This document shows positions 14,840-27,400 of a DNA stretch of 64,000 bases, one piece after another. Both the position numbers and the translations under genes were made by a program. The stretch is from Coturnix japonica (taxonomy: Eukaryota; Chordata; Aves; Galliformes; Phasianidae): NCBI RefSeq assembly GCF_001577835.2, contig NC_029516.1, forward strand, positions 160,315,911-160,379,910, written 5' to 3'. Below the pieces are notes generated by a model that ran no database searches, was not told the DNA's origin, and saw nothing but the letters and a program-made list of their open reading frames with translations. Positions within the stretch are counted from its first letter, which is position 1. Each line of letters begins with the position of its first letter.

Positions 14840-14941
14840 TTTCTGTTAAAATGATAAAATGCTGGTGAAGAGGAGCTTCTGTGGAATCCTGCTGCTGCCT
14901 TATGAATATGAAAGGGAATCCTAAACCAAGCTTTAGTACAA
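14840..14941 (+). other. Exon-like segment with canonical splice sites, noncoding
   Basis: A pyrimidine-rich tract ending in 'tttattttttag' is followed by about 102 bases and then 'acaag' and 'gtatgtattg', a strong donor. The segment has in-frame stops in the plus-strand frames I read, so if it is an exon it is noncoding: an untranslated or alternative 3' exon of a plus-strand transcript, or a lncRNA exon. No homology is recognised, and chance is a real alternative. Confidence 0.2.
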
Positions 14942-16197
14942 GGTATGTATTGTAAAATATTGGGATTTAGTGATTACTGACATTGAGAGCTGGCTTTGTG
15001 TTCACACCTGCAACTTGATGCAGTTCTGCTTATATGCTTCAGCTAACACTTGCTTTCAAATATGATGTGCCCGTTCATTGCCTAATTCCTGTCATATGTT
15101 AACGTATTCTTAACTGACTTGAAGTGTCATAGAGAAGAGTCATAGTGCCACATCAGTGCTGCCGTATCCGAGCTACTGGGTTTTTTAGTGCATTGCATGG
15201 CGAATCCAGTTTGTACAACCTTGTAATTTCTGATTGCGAACAGTCTTTAGGGTTAGCCAGTAGTCATGTAGTCTGCAAGGCGCTGTCCATGGTGTCCATA
15301 CCATCTGGGGTAGAGCTCAGTTCCCACACGTGTAGGTTTGTACTGTCATCTGCCTCAGGTGTTGGTAGCATCTCTGGAGGAATTACTTGCACCAGGAAGA
15401 TTGAAAAGGGAGATGGAAATGGCATGGTTCAGCTCTGAAATTTTAAGTACCTTTTTGTAATGTAAAACTCTTTGTAAACACTGATGAGATTTAACTGAGA
15501 TTTGCAAGCCATACTGATAAAGCAAGAGAAATATAGCTTAGTTCCCTTATGTCCGTAGTTGTGTCAACATTAAATAGAGGACTTATCAAGATATACTAAG
15601 CTGTAATAATGGACTGGCCCCGGGGCTCCGTGTATCCTTTGTTCTGATTATCTTCAGAGGAGTTATTGCTGATCAGCTGGAACTGCTTACTGATTTCTGT
15701 GAGTAATTGTGTGGAAGGTTACCAGGAAAAGTTCAGTGCTGCACTGGACTATTTTTTTCCCCTAAAAATCATAGGAAAGGCAACATGTGAAAAAGAATGT
15801 TTTTGCAGTAATAAATCTTAAACTATACTGTGATTATGAGGTATGATAAATAATACCCCACAGTTGTATAGGTGGTCTTTGCAAAGACAGATATAGTTCA
15901 AAATTTCTACCCAAAATAGCACCTATGAAGAACATAGCAGGTAACTGCCTGTCTCATTTTTTTCTACCTTTTACAGGCTACATCTTCCATTTAGGATGCT
16001 GCTTTATAAAGAATTTTTCCAAAGAAAAATTTTCCCCTTAGACATCTTTCAGATGGGGAGTTGGAGCTCTGCTCCCTGGTGTTTGAGTCCCCAAGTGCTG
16101 GGGAGCTGGTAGTTACTGTTGGTGCTGGAAGTGATTTCTGCTGAGCTCTGTGGTTGTAACTCCTTCTTCACCTCTGTGACTGAACCTGGCTCTCAAT

Positions 16198-16378
16198 CTT
16201 TATGTAATTACAGCATATCTGAGGTTGGACAGGTGCCAAGAAGATGGTATAGTCAAATCCCTTGCTCCCATCAAGATGTAATGTAGAGCAGGGTACCCAG
16301 GTGCCTCTGGAATATCTCCAAGGAGGAGGCTCCACAGCCTCTGAGCAGCCCATGTTAGTGCTCTGTCACCTGGTGTTC
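16198..16378 (-). mobile_element. Old CR1 LINE 3' fragment
   Basis: The plus strand reads as the reverse complement of a diverged CR1 3' end: 'gaggttggacaggtgcc', then 'aatatctccaaggaggaggctccacagcctctg', given here in part as 'aggctccacagcctctg'. It abuts a second CR1 piece at about 16380. Confidence 0.6.
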
Positions 16379-16379
16379 C

Positions 16380-17130
16380 TAAAATCACTTATGTTGGAAA
16401 AGACCCTTAAGATCAAGCTGAACCGTCATCCTAATGCTAAACTTGTCCCTTCACTGGGCACAAATGGGAAGGCTCCATGGTGTTTATACCCTTATTAAGT
16501 GTTTATAAATATTGATAGAATTGCCCCCAGCCCTCTACCCAGCTTTCTCAACCTGTCCCCATTAAGGGGCTTCCAGTCCCTTCATCACTGGCTGCTACCG
16601 GGTTGCCACTGTACTTGGCAATTCCCTGTTGAGTGTCGTGAGATTTGTGTCAGCCATTTTCTCAGGCTATCAAGGTCATGTTGGGATGACCCTCTGGTGT
16701 TTCTGATGCCTGTCCCATCATCTAGGTCATTAATTAAGATTTTGAAAGTGACTGGCCCCAGTGCTGACTTGCTGGCATACACTGCCCATTGCTGGGCTCC
16801 AAGTAATCTTTGTACCACTGATCACAACCTTCTGGGCCTGCTCAGCCCATGTCATCGTCTGCTTACCCAGCCTGTGCCTCAGCTTGTCAATGAGGGTGTT
16901 AACATCAAAACCTTCCTCAGGTCAGGGTAGGCACTATCCACTGCTTGCCCCGTATCCACTGAGCTGGTCCACTCATCAGAGAGGGCTGTCACACCGGGCC
17001 AGTTAAGGCCTTACACATCAGCCCTCCATAAATGTGTGCCAACTATTCCCATTCATCTTAATTGTTCTGAGTGGTGTTTCATCTCTTTCCCAGCACCCTT
17101 CCCCCCCATTGCCTGGAGCCCCCCCTCCTT
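16380..17130 (-). mobile_element. CR1 LINE, 3' end plus distal ORF2 region
   Basis: The plus strand begins with the CR1 reverse-complement signature 'ttggaaaagacccttaag'. It continues through a 'cccagctttctcaacctgtc' block and then blocks of the ORF2 end ('gactggccccagtgctgac', 'gtgttaacatcaaaacctt'). Divergence from the CR1 consensus I remember is substantial, so the copy is old. The exact inner end is uncertain. Confidence 0.65.
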
Positions 17131-17329
17131 CCCTTACCAAAACCAGGAGCAATGTTCATTTCCTCCCAGGTCTCAGGAGCCTCTCTGGCTGCAGCCTCAC
17201 AATGGCACCAGCCCCCTCCCTCAGCCCTGTTCTGTGGTGTTGCCGTAATCTCTACTTAATAAATGGTTCCCTGTTACTTTCCAGGTGCTGCAAAATCACA
17301 CTATCATGTACACCAGGATAAGGAAAAAA

Positions 17330-20300
17330 GTGAAAAGCATTTACTTAGAAAAATCTAAGTATAAAATACAGTTAAAACTTTGTATCAGAAAAAGCAAAAA
17401 CAGGAAAAGGTGAAGAAAACCACTTGGTATAATTCTTTGAGGTTTAAATAATTTTTTTTCTCTGTCCGGCTGCCTTCTTCTCATGATGCAGAAGCTGATG
17501 GGGGCTCAGCTGGCTTCCTTTCCCTCACACATTGGACTGACCTTAAGCAAAGGGGTTATTTGAGAGCCTCAGTTCTGGGCACATTTCCGCAGTGCTTCAG
17601 CATCTTTCTGTACTCTGCTTACGCCTTCCTTCCGGTGAAGGGAAGAGAGGAGGGCCAGGGCTCCCTGGAGATAGATGTTTCTTTGACTGGCTGAATAGCA
17701 ACTCCTTGTCTCAGGGCAGTGATGAAGCCCTTCCCTTCTCTTTCTCCCACTATTCATTTATTTGTGTGGATACACTTCAGACTGCAGTGCGAACCTAGCT
17801 GGCAAAGTGTAATGGTACAATTAAATGGCATTAAGAACTTAAGACAAGATTAGATTAAAATGTGAGTGATTACATTATATTTGAGGCATAGTGTGCAACA
17901 ACAAACTTAAAGCAGTTGCTAAGACCCTGAGTCAGCCAGATCTTAGTCACTTAAAGTAATATGATTTACACCTGGTCAGTAGAAGATTTCATATGGTTGC
18001 CATACCTGGAGGGGTACCTGGCTCTGATTTAATTCCCAGGAAGGTCAGTGTGCTGTCAGTGTTCCTCATGATGCACATAACCTCAGGAGCGCGAGCTGGG
18101 ATGAGCATTTCCGAGCCCTTTAGCCAGCTGCATTTGCCAGCACATTGCTTTGTAACTTGCTATTTGAGTCTTGCTGGTTGCTGTACTTTGGTTGCAAAAG
18201 TGCTTTTTCAACAATTTCAGTATCTCTAACCCCTCAGGCTGAGCTGCTTATTTACTAACAGTGTTCTTTATTGCATTAGGGTTGAAGGAAATCTTGTGGT
18301 GGCCATACAACCTTATCCTCAAAGATGGCTTTCTGCTGCGTGGTAACTGTGCAAGTTCGTCTCTTCAGGTTAGAACTTTGAAGACCACATGAGGTGAGTC
18401 ATTTTCAGAATAATTGGAACAAATAACAGTGGTAGTTGTGAGCTGTGATGACACATCTTCCCCCTTAAGCCAAACTATCAGTCCACTTTATGTTCTTCCC
18501 CCACTCCTTGTTCTGTGTCCTCTTGTGCATGAGAACAATGCTGCTATCCAATAAAACAGTAATTAGATTGGTGGCTCTTTGATCAATTTGGCCTCTGCTA
18601 TTTAGCTTTCTCACTTGGGCTGTATTCTTTATGCTTGCAGACAGGACCAGCAGCCCTGCAAGACCAGCGGGCAGCGATGGGAAGTTTACCAGCACAGGAA
18701 TGGGCAGAAGATACATAAAAAAAACAGCTAGAAAGTCCATATTGCAGGTATTGGGATGTTCAGCTTTTAACATTGCATGTAGCGCAGATGATGGCGGACA
18801 ACTCAGATGTGTACCTGAGGTCTTGCCTCCCTTTCTACTGAGAGTGCACTGGAAACAGACTTAGTACAAGTGCTGCACAAGGGTGCTCATAAAGGCTTCA
18901 CAGCTGTATGTGCTGGAACAGGAGCCACACTAAGTCATATATTAAAGTATCGCTTACATGACTGTTTGAATTTAGAAACACAGATTCCTCTTAACTCCAA
19001 GGAGGATGAAAATATTATCAAGCACTAAATAAAATGTACCAAAACAGAAACAACCAACCCTACTTTCCCATACTTGAAGGAAAAAAAGGAAATGTGTGCT
19101 GAAGTTTCAGCTTCAAGATTAACGCAGCACTGAAGCATCAGTTACCTGGAAAACTGAGCAACAACAGCCTGAAAAGTAAGGAACTGTTACCAGGAAGAAC
19201 TGAAGTACTTTTAAGTTTTCACCACCTATGCAGTTGAGTTGGATGATTAAAAAAACAAACCTGTGTTAATGTAGTTCATAACAAGGAAAAACAGTGAATA
19301 AAACAAAATGAAAAATGTGGTTTTTTTGATGCCATGAGGTTCCTACGCTGCATTGTAACACAGCAGTGCTGTAACTCCTCTTTTTTTTCCCCAGAGTTTC
19401 TGTTTCTAATGGAACTGTTTCAAATAAACTTCCTGTTACTTGTACATTAATTTTGTTTCCTGAACTCAGAGACGGTGAACATGAACTGAGCAGAGGATGG
19501 GAACATCTTAAGAGGCAAAAAGCAAAATCTTAGGGGCATGGAATAACTTAATGTAGCAGTACAGCAAGATCATGGAAACTGAGCTGAGGGTCGTGATGGC
19601 CACAGGGTAAGGATGGAGGTGTCCAACACCAGAGACCCTGCAGAAAGGCACCATGTTACCCACTGAGCTCCAGCACCTGTGAGAACAAGGAACACAAGTA
19701 CTGAGGGTGCAGCAGTGAGAACAAGTGAGTTCATACCTTCAGAGCCATTTACTGCCACTGTAGAAAGTAATCCCAGCTGCTCAGACATGCTGATAAATAG
19801 CAAGGAGAAGAAAAAAACAGGCAAGTAGATCAGTAGTTCTGCCCAGTGTCTAAAGTGATTTTACTGTAGCTGTCTCTTCACCCTTTGTTCACCAAAACCT
19901 CTCCTTTAACAGTTGGATAAAAAGGATGTAGAAAAATCAGACAGAAGCCAGCACTGAACATTTTTCATGTCTCTTCAGTAGGAGTCTAGAATTTATATCA
20001 CCATCAGAAGAGGAAGATGGCTGAAAAATCCTTTCCTCAATAACAACACTGTGAATGCAGGTTTTCTTCCTCCTTCCTGTAAGACGCCCTCCTGCACCTT
20101 GAGCTTCTCGAGACAGGAAGAAGCATTAAACCCAACACCACCACCCACCACTCTGAGCACAATCTCTGACATTTCTTACCGTGTCAACTCTTGGAGCAGC
20201 TTTTTGGTTAAACTGTACAGCAGTTCTGAACTGCTTCAAGATAATTACATGGCCCTTTTTGGGCCCACCTGCACAGTCCTTAACAGCTCAGCCCCCTCCC

Positions 20301-20900
20301 AAAGGCACAATGTACACATGTACTCCTAAGCACACAATGCAGGGACAGCCAAGGAAATGGCAGAGGAAAGCTGTCACTCCACCCTAAGGAAACACTGAAG
20401 AACGTATCCTGTCCACATTCATCTTCCACAACTATTTCCTAATACCTACGCTTTGAAATTCAGAAGAAAACCAGCAGCTGCTGGTAGGGACAGTCCTGAT
20501 TCTCAGCCACTGCCTTCCGTGCACTGCAGTGTTAATGCATAGGACAATGAAGTATCACAGAATTCCGAGAGATGCAGGTGACAAGTCTGTTCAAAATTCA
20601 GACCCGTTAGTGCACCCATCAGTCTGCTTGCAGGAAGACTACCTTGAATGACAACATAAATGAGCGGGGCACAGTGCTGCTGTAGCTTAGTTTTACACAG
20701 AAAATGTGATGTTCCACAAAACCGAGACAGATTAGATAGATTAGATAGACAGTGTGCTTCATTTACTAAGATTTGGCATCTCTTAGTGTGAAAGTTTTAA
20801 ACTTTCAAGAACCAGAACTTAAAAGTGGTAAGCTGAAAGTTTTAATATAAAGTCACAGTTCTTAAAAGGGTACAACTGAGTGCTCACCATCAGAATGGTG
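17330..20900. other. Intergenic stretch downstream of MPHOSPH8
   Basis: No gene is supported here. AATAAA hexamers on the plus strand near 17258 and 19412 could serve a plus-strand transcript entering from the left, but nothing ties them to one. A weak exon-like segment lies near 18281-18369 (acceptor 'tattgcattag', donor 'cttcag' then 'gttaga'). It has no coding signature. Confidence 0.3.
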
Positions 20901-20908
20901 CAAATACA

Positions 20909-20914
20909 TTTATT
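20909..20914 (-). terminator. MPHOSPH8: Candidate MPHOSPH8 polyadenylation signal (AATAAA)
   Basis: The plus strand reads TTTATT, so the minus strand reads AATAAA about 1.2 kb past the MPHOSPH8 stop. An ATTAAA alternative lies at 21028-21033. Which one is used cannot be told from sequence alone. Confidence 0.4.
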
Positions 20915-22117
20915 TATCCCCAATAGTTTCTTAAGCAATATAGGCACGTGGTGTCATGTAAACTGCTTGCGGCAACCAGAACAGCAAAGGCACGATCTAT
21001 TTTTTTCCTTTACTTTTCAAGATGATGTTTAATTTACAAAGAAAAATACTCTGTACTTCAGGCAGAAGTATTACATTTGTATATTACAGCACAGAACCAT
21101 TACAGAACTGCCGTCATCTGATAAAATGCTCACTTACTTAAAGAAATAAAAAGATAGCAGCTCTTTGCACAGAGGAACTGAGTTTCTGAATGAGGGCAGG
21201 CAGTACCTGTTGTCATCAGTCAGGCTGAGAACATCTGAACTCCTCCGTACCTTTTAGCCTAGGAGAGCATTACTCACACAGTTAAGGTTAAGGTAGTTTA
21301 GTTAACATGTTTTTTGTCTGCTAGTTCCAGCCATTTGTATTTGTTTTCCCATATGGCACCTGACTGACAACTCCAAAGTTAAGATGCCTGTATAACTATC
21401 AGTTGTTTCTCTAACACAAGATTAGTTTTAAAGCACTGATGTAACTAAGGAATCCAACTGCGGTGCTCTACACATTGAGCCTGTCTGGACGCCTTTGTTC
21501 ACACCTGCAGACTCAACTGTCTGTTCAGAGGGCAGCCCACAGAGCACTCCTGCTTTCCCACCAGGAGACAACTGCAGGTAGTTTCAAACCAGAACGTGGC
21601 CCCCAGCAGTTCATGGTTAAGCGATGCAGTGACTTTCAGGTGTGATTCCTGCCCGCAGCTCTGAGAATACAATAGTCCTGTATTTTACACTGAAACATGG
21701 TGAGTTGAGTAAGTAGAAAATTGTAGTTTACAAATGGAAAAGATCCTTCTATTTAAAAAAAAAAATCATTTTGTTACCTTAAATAGTTCTTATGTGCACC
21801 ATTCCACATGGTGGAAAAGCTGAAATATGCAGTCTGGACTCAACAAGTCAAAGAAAGAGAGCGTTGTATGTATTGGCACAAATACTTACACCTATGTCTG
21901 TACAAACCAAAAGGGCTGTCCCAACCAGCACAGCGTATTCAGCTGCTCTGCAACACGTACTTTTCTGTGTGACTGCCAACAAACAACATGGAGGTGGGAA
22001 CTTGGGACTAAGAGTGTGGTGCCAAAAAGTTCCAAACTGCTCTGTCAGTCTCTAAACAGAGGAATCACAAATATGTCCGAAGGTGTCAGGCCACTCAACA
22101 GGCTTCCAACTGTGAGG

Positions 22118-24474
22118 TCACTGCAGCTGCACTCTGTATGCTCCTATTAGCAGCTTCACCTGTAAAAGCAAACGCAGGTTTGACATGAAAATGGGAGCAT
22201 CCAACAGACAACACTGCACGTTTAACTGAAAGCACACAGATTACACGAGTTATAGCACAGCAGACCACAGAATGGCCTGGGTTGAAAAGGACCACAGTGA
22301 TCATCTGGTTTCAACTTCTCTGCCATGTGCAGGGTCACCAACCACCCAACTGTGCTGCCCAGAGCCACCATCCAGCCTGGCCTTGATTGCCTCCAGGGAT
22401 GGGGCATCATATCAGCGTAACCAAAGTGAAAGCATTCTGTACCTTGGCTGTAGGAGCTTCTGCTAACCGGATAAAAAGCTTGTTAAGGCCTGCAGTTGGG
22501 CTGAAGGAATAAATAAAGTGACTGTCCTAAAAGGAAAAGAGAATTGACAAAGTTAATGGCAGGATATGGTCCAAAGTGCCACGTGAGTCAAAGAATATGA
22601 CAAACTATGGTTGTCTTGGGGCATATATATATACGTATTTTGAAAGTTGTATACATTGCAGAGAACTTTTAGTGCAATCTGCAGTCACAGAGAAAACAAG
22701 AGGTCATAAATGTGTGCACAGTGATACATGTGATAGAAAAGAACAATAGATTTACATGACTTGTAAATGAGGGAGGTCATTAAAATGCTTATAATAAAGA
22801 ATTTGCGTTAAAAGGTGGAAAAACAAGGTGAGCTGGAGAAAGGATATTCCATCAGATGCTGAATTCTCACCTCTCTGCCCCAAGCCTCAGCTCTGGCATC
22901 ACTCAGTCACAGGACAGCAGGGCCACCCTCTGCCTCCCCCTGGCCCACAGCTGCAGCCCTGCCTTCTATTTCAGTCGTAACTCTCCATGGGATCTGCTGC
23001 CCACAGGCTTTGCACTCACAGTATCACAGTCTTGTGCAGGTTGGAAGGGACCTTAGAGATCATCGAGTCCAACCCCCGGGATTTGAGCCTTTTGTGTAGC
23101 AGAGCGGCACTTCTACCACTTGCGCCACGGGGAAGATTCGAACCCAGGCCTCTGGTGTTGCAAGCGGCATTCCTACCACTGCGCCACCGGGGCACACTCC
23201 TCTCCATATACCAAAAAAAGTAAGTTTGATTTCAAACTTAAAAAACAAAGACAAACCACCTGCACCAAGAAACACCACTGTGATACTCAAAATCCAATGA
23301 AGGATCTAACATCAACCAGGCTGTTCTGCAGACAGTTTAACAGTCAATTAGTCATATGAAAAATTTACCAAAAATACAGGGAGCTGGAATTTGTCATTTA
23401 AAACCACAGCTTGTACACTGCATGGTCCACAGAGCCGAGCAACGACTTCTTTACCAAAGAAATTCGCATGGAAAATAAAGAGAAGAATTCCAGATCCTAG
23501 AAGGAAAGGCAGTTCAGTTACACAAAGTTGAAATGGGATTCATGATTTACAGCAATTGCAAACACCAAACATTTGAATGCAAACAGTGAGATACCTTCAT
23601 CATCTGCGTAAATATTAAACTCCAAAGGAGCATCAAAGCAATACGTAGAAATCAATCTCCCAAGCCAGAGCGCCCAAGCAGAGAACACAACTGAGCTGTT
23701 CACAAGTGTAAGGGGGTTTGGCAGCAAAACCTTATGCAGGGGTCAGGAAGGAAAGCAAAACAGATACGGTAATCTTTGGGGACAATTCACTTTGCAGCTT
23801 TAGATTTATCTACAGTTGGGGAATTCCATGTAGTTTGGCTTATCTCGTCTCTTGGTAAGGAGCGCTGAGCTCAATCAAATGTGGGTGTTTACGAACTGCT
23901 CTGAAATTCAATAAGCAGCAGTATTCAATTCATACATGTACCCCATTCTAATATAAATTTATATAATGCTTCCTAACTCAGTAAAGCGTATCATAGAAAG
24001 TGAGAAGATGTTTACAGCTCTGAATAAAAGCTGGACAAACACCCACAAACCCCAGCTGAAGCTGTATTTCACCCACAGTGCATCAAAATATCACTCCTCC
24101 AAAACTCCATAACCTGCAAACAGGGAGCACCATTAATACCACATATTGTGTTATGTCACATCATGCATTTCATACAGCAGATAATTAAGACAAAAGGGCA
24201 GTTTCTTAATGCACCATTTTGGTTTGGTTTTTGGGGTGTTTTTTTTTTTTTCTTTTGTTTCTGAAGTACAAAGAAGCAGAAGCCAACACACGGTAAGATC
24301 CAGAAGGTAAGATCCCTACCTTCTGGCACATTCTGTGGAGGTTTATAGTTGAAGTCTGTGGAGAAGTCCGGCCCTTCACAGAGACGGTGACAAGCAATGG
24401 GGAAGACTGGCTCCAGCAAAACAAGGCGAGCTTCAAAATAGTCCCTGATAGTATCTTCTGCTACTCTTGAGAGT
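22118..24474 (-). CDS. MPHOSPH8: MPHOSPH8 exons 11-14: C-terminal HUSH-assembly domain
   Basis: The four exons (24474-24320, 23496-23369, 22526-22443, 22159-22118) encode a block almost identical to human MPP8: 'FPIACHRLCEGPDFSTDFNY', 'GILLFIFHANFFGKEVVARL', DSHFIYSFSP, and the end VKLLIGAYRVQLQ. This domain dimerises and docks on TASOR in human HUSH. The last coding exon has only 13 codons before TGA. Confidence 0.95.
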
Positions 24475-27400
24475 CTACATGAGGAAACAAGCGAGGCCTG
24501 TACTTCACACATTATTTCAGCAGTCTTGAAGACAGCTTATACACAGAACGATTCCAGATTTCCTTTCCACATTCCCAGCTGTCAGGACTTCATCACCTAC
24601 ATTCATGCACAGATGAGCCCCAGGTCCCAACATTTTGTTAATGGAGCATTTTATCGGAGACCTGTTTGTGAAATTCCATCTGCCAGGCCTCAGCGTTTTA
24701 CTTTTGTGGACAAGCAGACTACAGCAGACACCAAACGTCTCAGTGACCACATCTTTATGCAGAAAGGTGCTGCTGAAACACCAGTAGGCACCACAGGCTG
24801 AACAGAAACAGGGGATTGCTTCCCCCCAGTAAAATGACTGCAAGTACAGGGTAAAACAAATCACTCCTTATATTGGTCGTATTATCAGTTTTCCAAATTA
24901 AGCTTCATTAAAACCACAGAATCATTAAGGTTGGAAAAGACCACTAAGATCATTTAGTCCCACTGTCAGCTCATCACCACCATCCCAACTAACCACATCC
25001 CTAAAAAAAGCAATGGTTCCATCCTTTAGACAGTTTGGGAGATGGGGGCTATTTGGGATGGGAAGAGGGGCTGCTTGTGTAAGCGCAGAGCCTGGCCTTC
25101 AGAAGAGACATCAGTTAACCAGCACCTTTATGTGCCAGTTGCTAAGTACTGCACTTCAGAAAGCTTCTTTGACACAGTGAGTTTTTGATGGCTATGCAAG
25201 ATAAAGCTCTGACCCTCAGCCTTGCAGCCTCCTGAGCCATTACTGCAAGCAAGGCTCCCCTCCACACTGCATGAGACCATCATCCACAGAACCTGACCTT
25301 GTTTTCCACTGGAAGGAAACTACCGGAATGCCACATCAACACAAGCCCAGGAGCCCACCTCACTCAGCTTCCAGTCCAAACTAAGGGAAATTACAATTGT
25401 CTTTTTCTGGTACACTACCCCAGATTCCAGCCATCTGGTTTGGAAGCATCCAGAATCAGACACTGCAGCCAAAGTACACCTCTGCAGATTTACTTAACCC
25501 CTTCTTAACTCCCATACAACTGCAACCGTAACATCCTGCAACAAGATCCGTAATTCAGCGTTCCTGTGCAAAAAAACACCTTCCTGTTTCTAATCTATGG
25601 ATCATTTCAATAGATGGCCTCTGGAACATGCCTTACGTTTCACTCAGCCCCCCCCCCCTTTTTAGTTTTCCATCCTTCAAAACAATTTTGAGCTTTTAAT
25701 CTGTCCCAGGGGGACATGCTCACCTCATTCTGTCTGCTCACTGAAGCTCCTCTATCTCTGATGATCTCTACTTTCCTTCCACCTTTTTTCCTTCATCTGT
25801 TTTTTCAAAAGGATAGCCAAAATGGGACGTGCTATTTAAGATGTTCAGGCAACATGGATTTAGATTTTACTTTCAGCTTCGCTACTACTACATTGGCTTC
25901 CTTTCTGATTGAAAAGAAGCACTGATTATTTACCACGAGCGTAGAAGCTTTCTCAACTGGCAGGAGCCATTTTGCTCGTTACTTTGGTGATACCCCACAG
26001 ACATCACTTCGCACTTATCAGTATTTAGTTTTGCCTGACATTTCACTGGTAAAGTTAAAAAACATGTTTGATGGCAGATTTTAAATAGCAGATGGACTGG
26101 AGAAGGCACCAAACAGTGAATGAAAGAAAGATTAAGTTCACTGAACAGCACGTGCCAAGCTTTATCTGTGTATTTGCTGTTGCCTTCAAAAACCTAACTG
26201 AACATGCCACGATTTCCTTCTTAGAACCACGCTGGGGAAGCACTAGCACACTCCATACCTTCTGCCCAGAACCTCTCCTCCTCCCCAACTTAACCCAAGG
26301 TGATTACACACCCCATTCATTCACACTTCCCCAGACCGAACTTCCAAGTACAGTTTACTCACGTTTCCAAATGACTCTTGAGCTGTTCGTACACCAGGAC
26401 ATTGTTACACTGCTTCGCAAAATGCAGTGCACTGTTCTGATGCTTTGACAAAATGTTACAGTCCGCTCCGCTTTCAATCATAAGTCGCACAATATCCGAA
26501 TTTCCTCTTTTACAAGCCTGTGCCAAGCAACAAGAAGGGAGAATGAACAACGACACAAATCCCATTAAAGCAGAGCATGACACTGAAGAAGACAGAACTG
26601 CAGAAACGAATTTCAACCCAAAGTTAAGTCATGACTCAGAAAACAAGTGTAAGCAATCACCATGTGGATGCTAACAAATCACAATATACCTGATCCCACA
26701 GAAGCAACATCGCGGTTACCAAAATGACTTAATTTAAAAGCAACAAATAAAACAAAGTTCTTTGAGAAGAGCTACTCTGCAAGAGTACCTATAAACTGGT
26801 CCGAATAAATGCATTTCTGTGGAAGCATTCAGGACTGCAGGAACACTTCCCAGTGTCTGTTTCCAGGGGTGCCAGTATAAATGTTACTTCACACATGCAG
26901 AAAAGGAATGGAACTTGCCCTAAACTGTCACTTTGCTATGTGAGACAGTCACTGTATTAACTGCATGCATGCCCAAAACTGTCAGCACTACCTACAGCAA
27001 CAATGCCCAGGTGTTAAGGCGAAGACTTGAAAAAGGCACTGGAAAATGTGAAGAAAGTTTTACTTTGAAGAATGCTCTTGACAGCTTTCCAAATACCTCA
27101 ATACAGAATATCCTTATGAAGCCTTTCAGAAGTCATCAACTGACATTTGTTTGAGACCTGAGCTCTCATATTTTTCATACTTTTTCAATCCATAATCTTC
27201 CATCAACAAACAAAACCAAAACCAACATTCACACTTAACAGATACAACAGAAAGAAAATAAGAAAAACTGTTGAGACATTTCCCCCCCCCCCCCCCCCCC
27301 TCTTTTTTAGAGACAAGAACCAACTCCTACAGTTAAGTAAGAATGTCCTGATAAATGCACTTGTATGTTTATGGAGTCACAGCCAAACTTGTTCCAGTAA

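Larger units (their letters stand above)
9190..16190. other. Gene-free stretch, possible introns or flank
   Basis: No coding exon is supported. It holds a short CA run near 12077-12092, a 19-base G tract at 13003-13021 and one exon-like segment at 14840-14941, each listed separately. Otherwise I see AT-rich unique sequence. Confidence 0.3.

Noticed and set aside
23021-23194. Real tRNA gene
   Set aside because: It has A and B boxes, but two tandem heads, a CR1 tail and a second dispersed copy mark it as a SINE, and it does not fold as a complete tRNA by eye.
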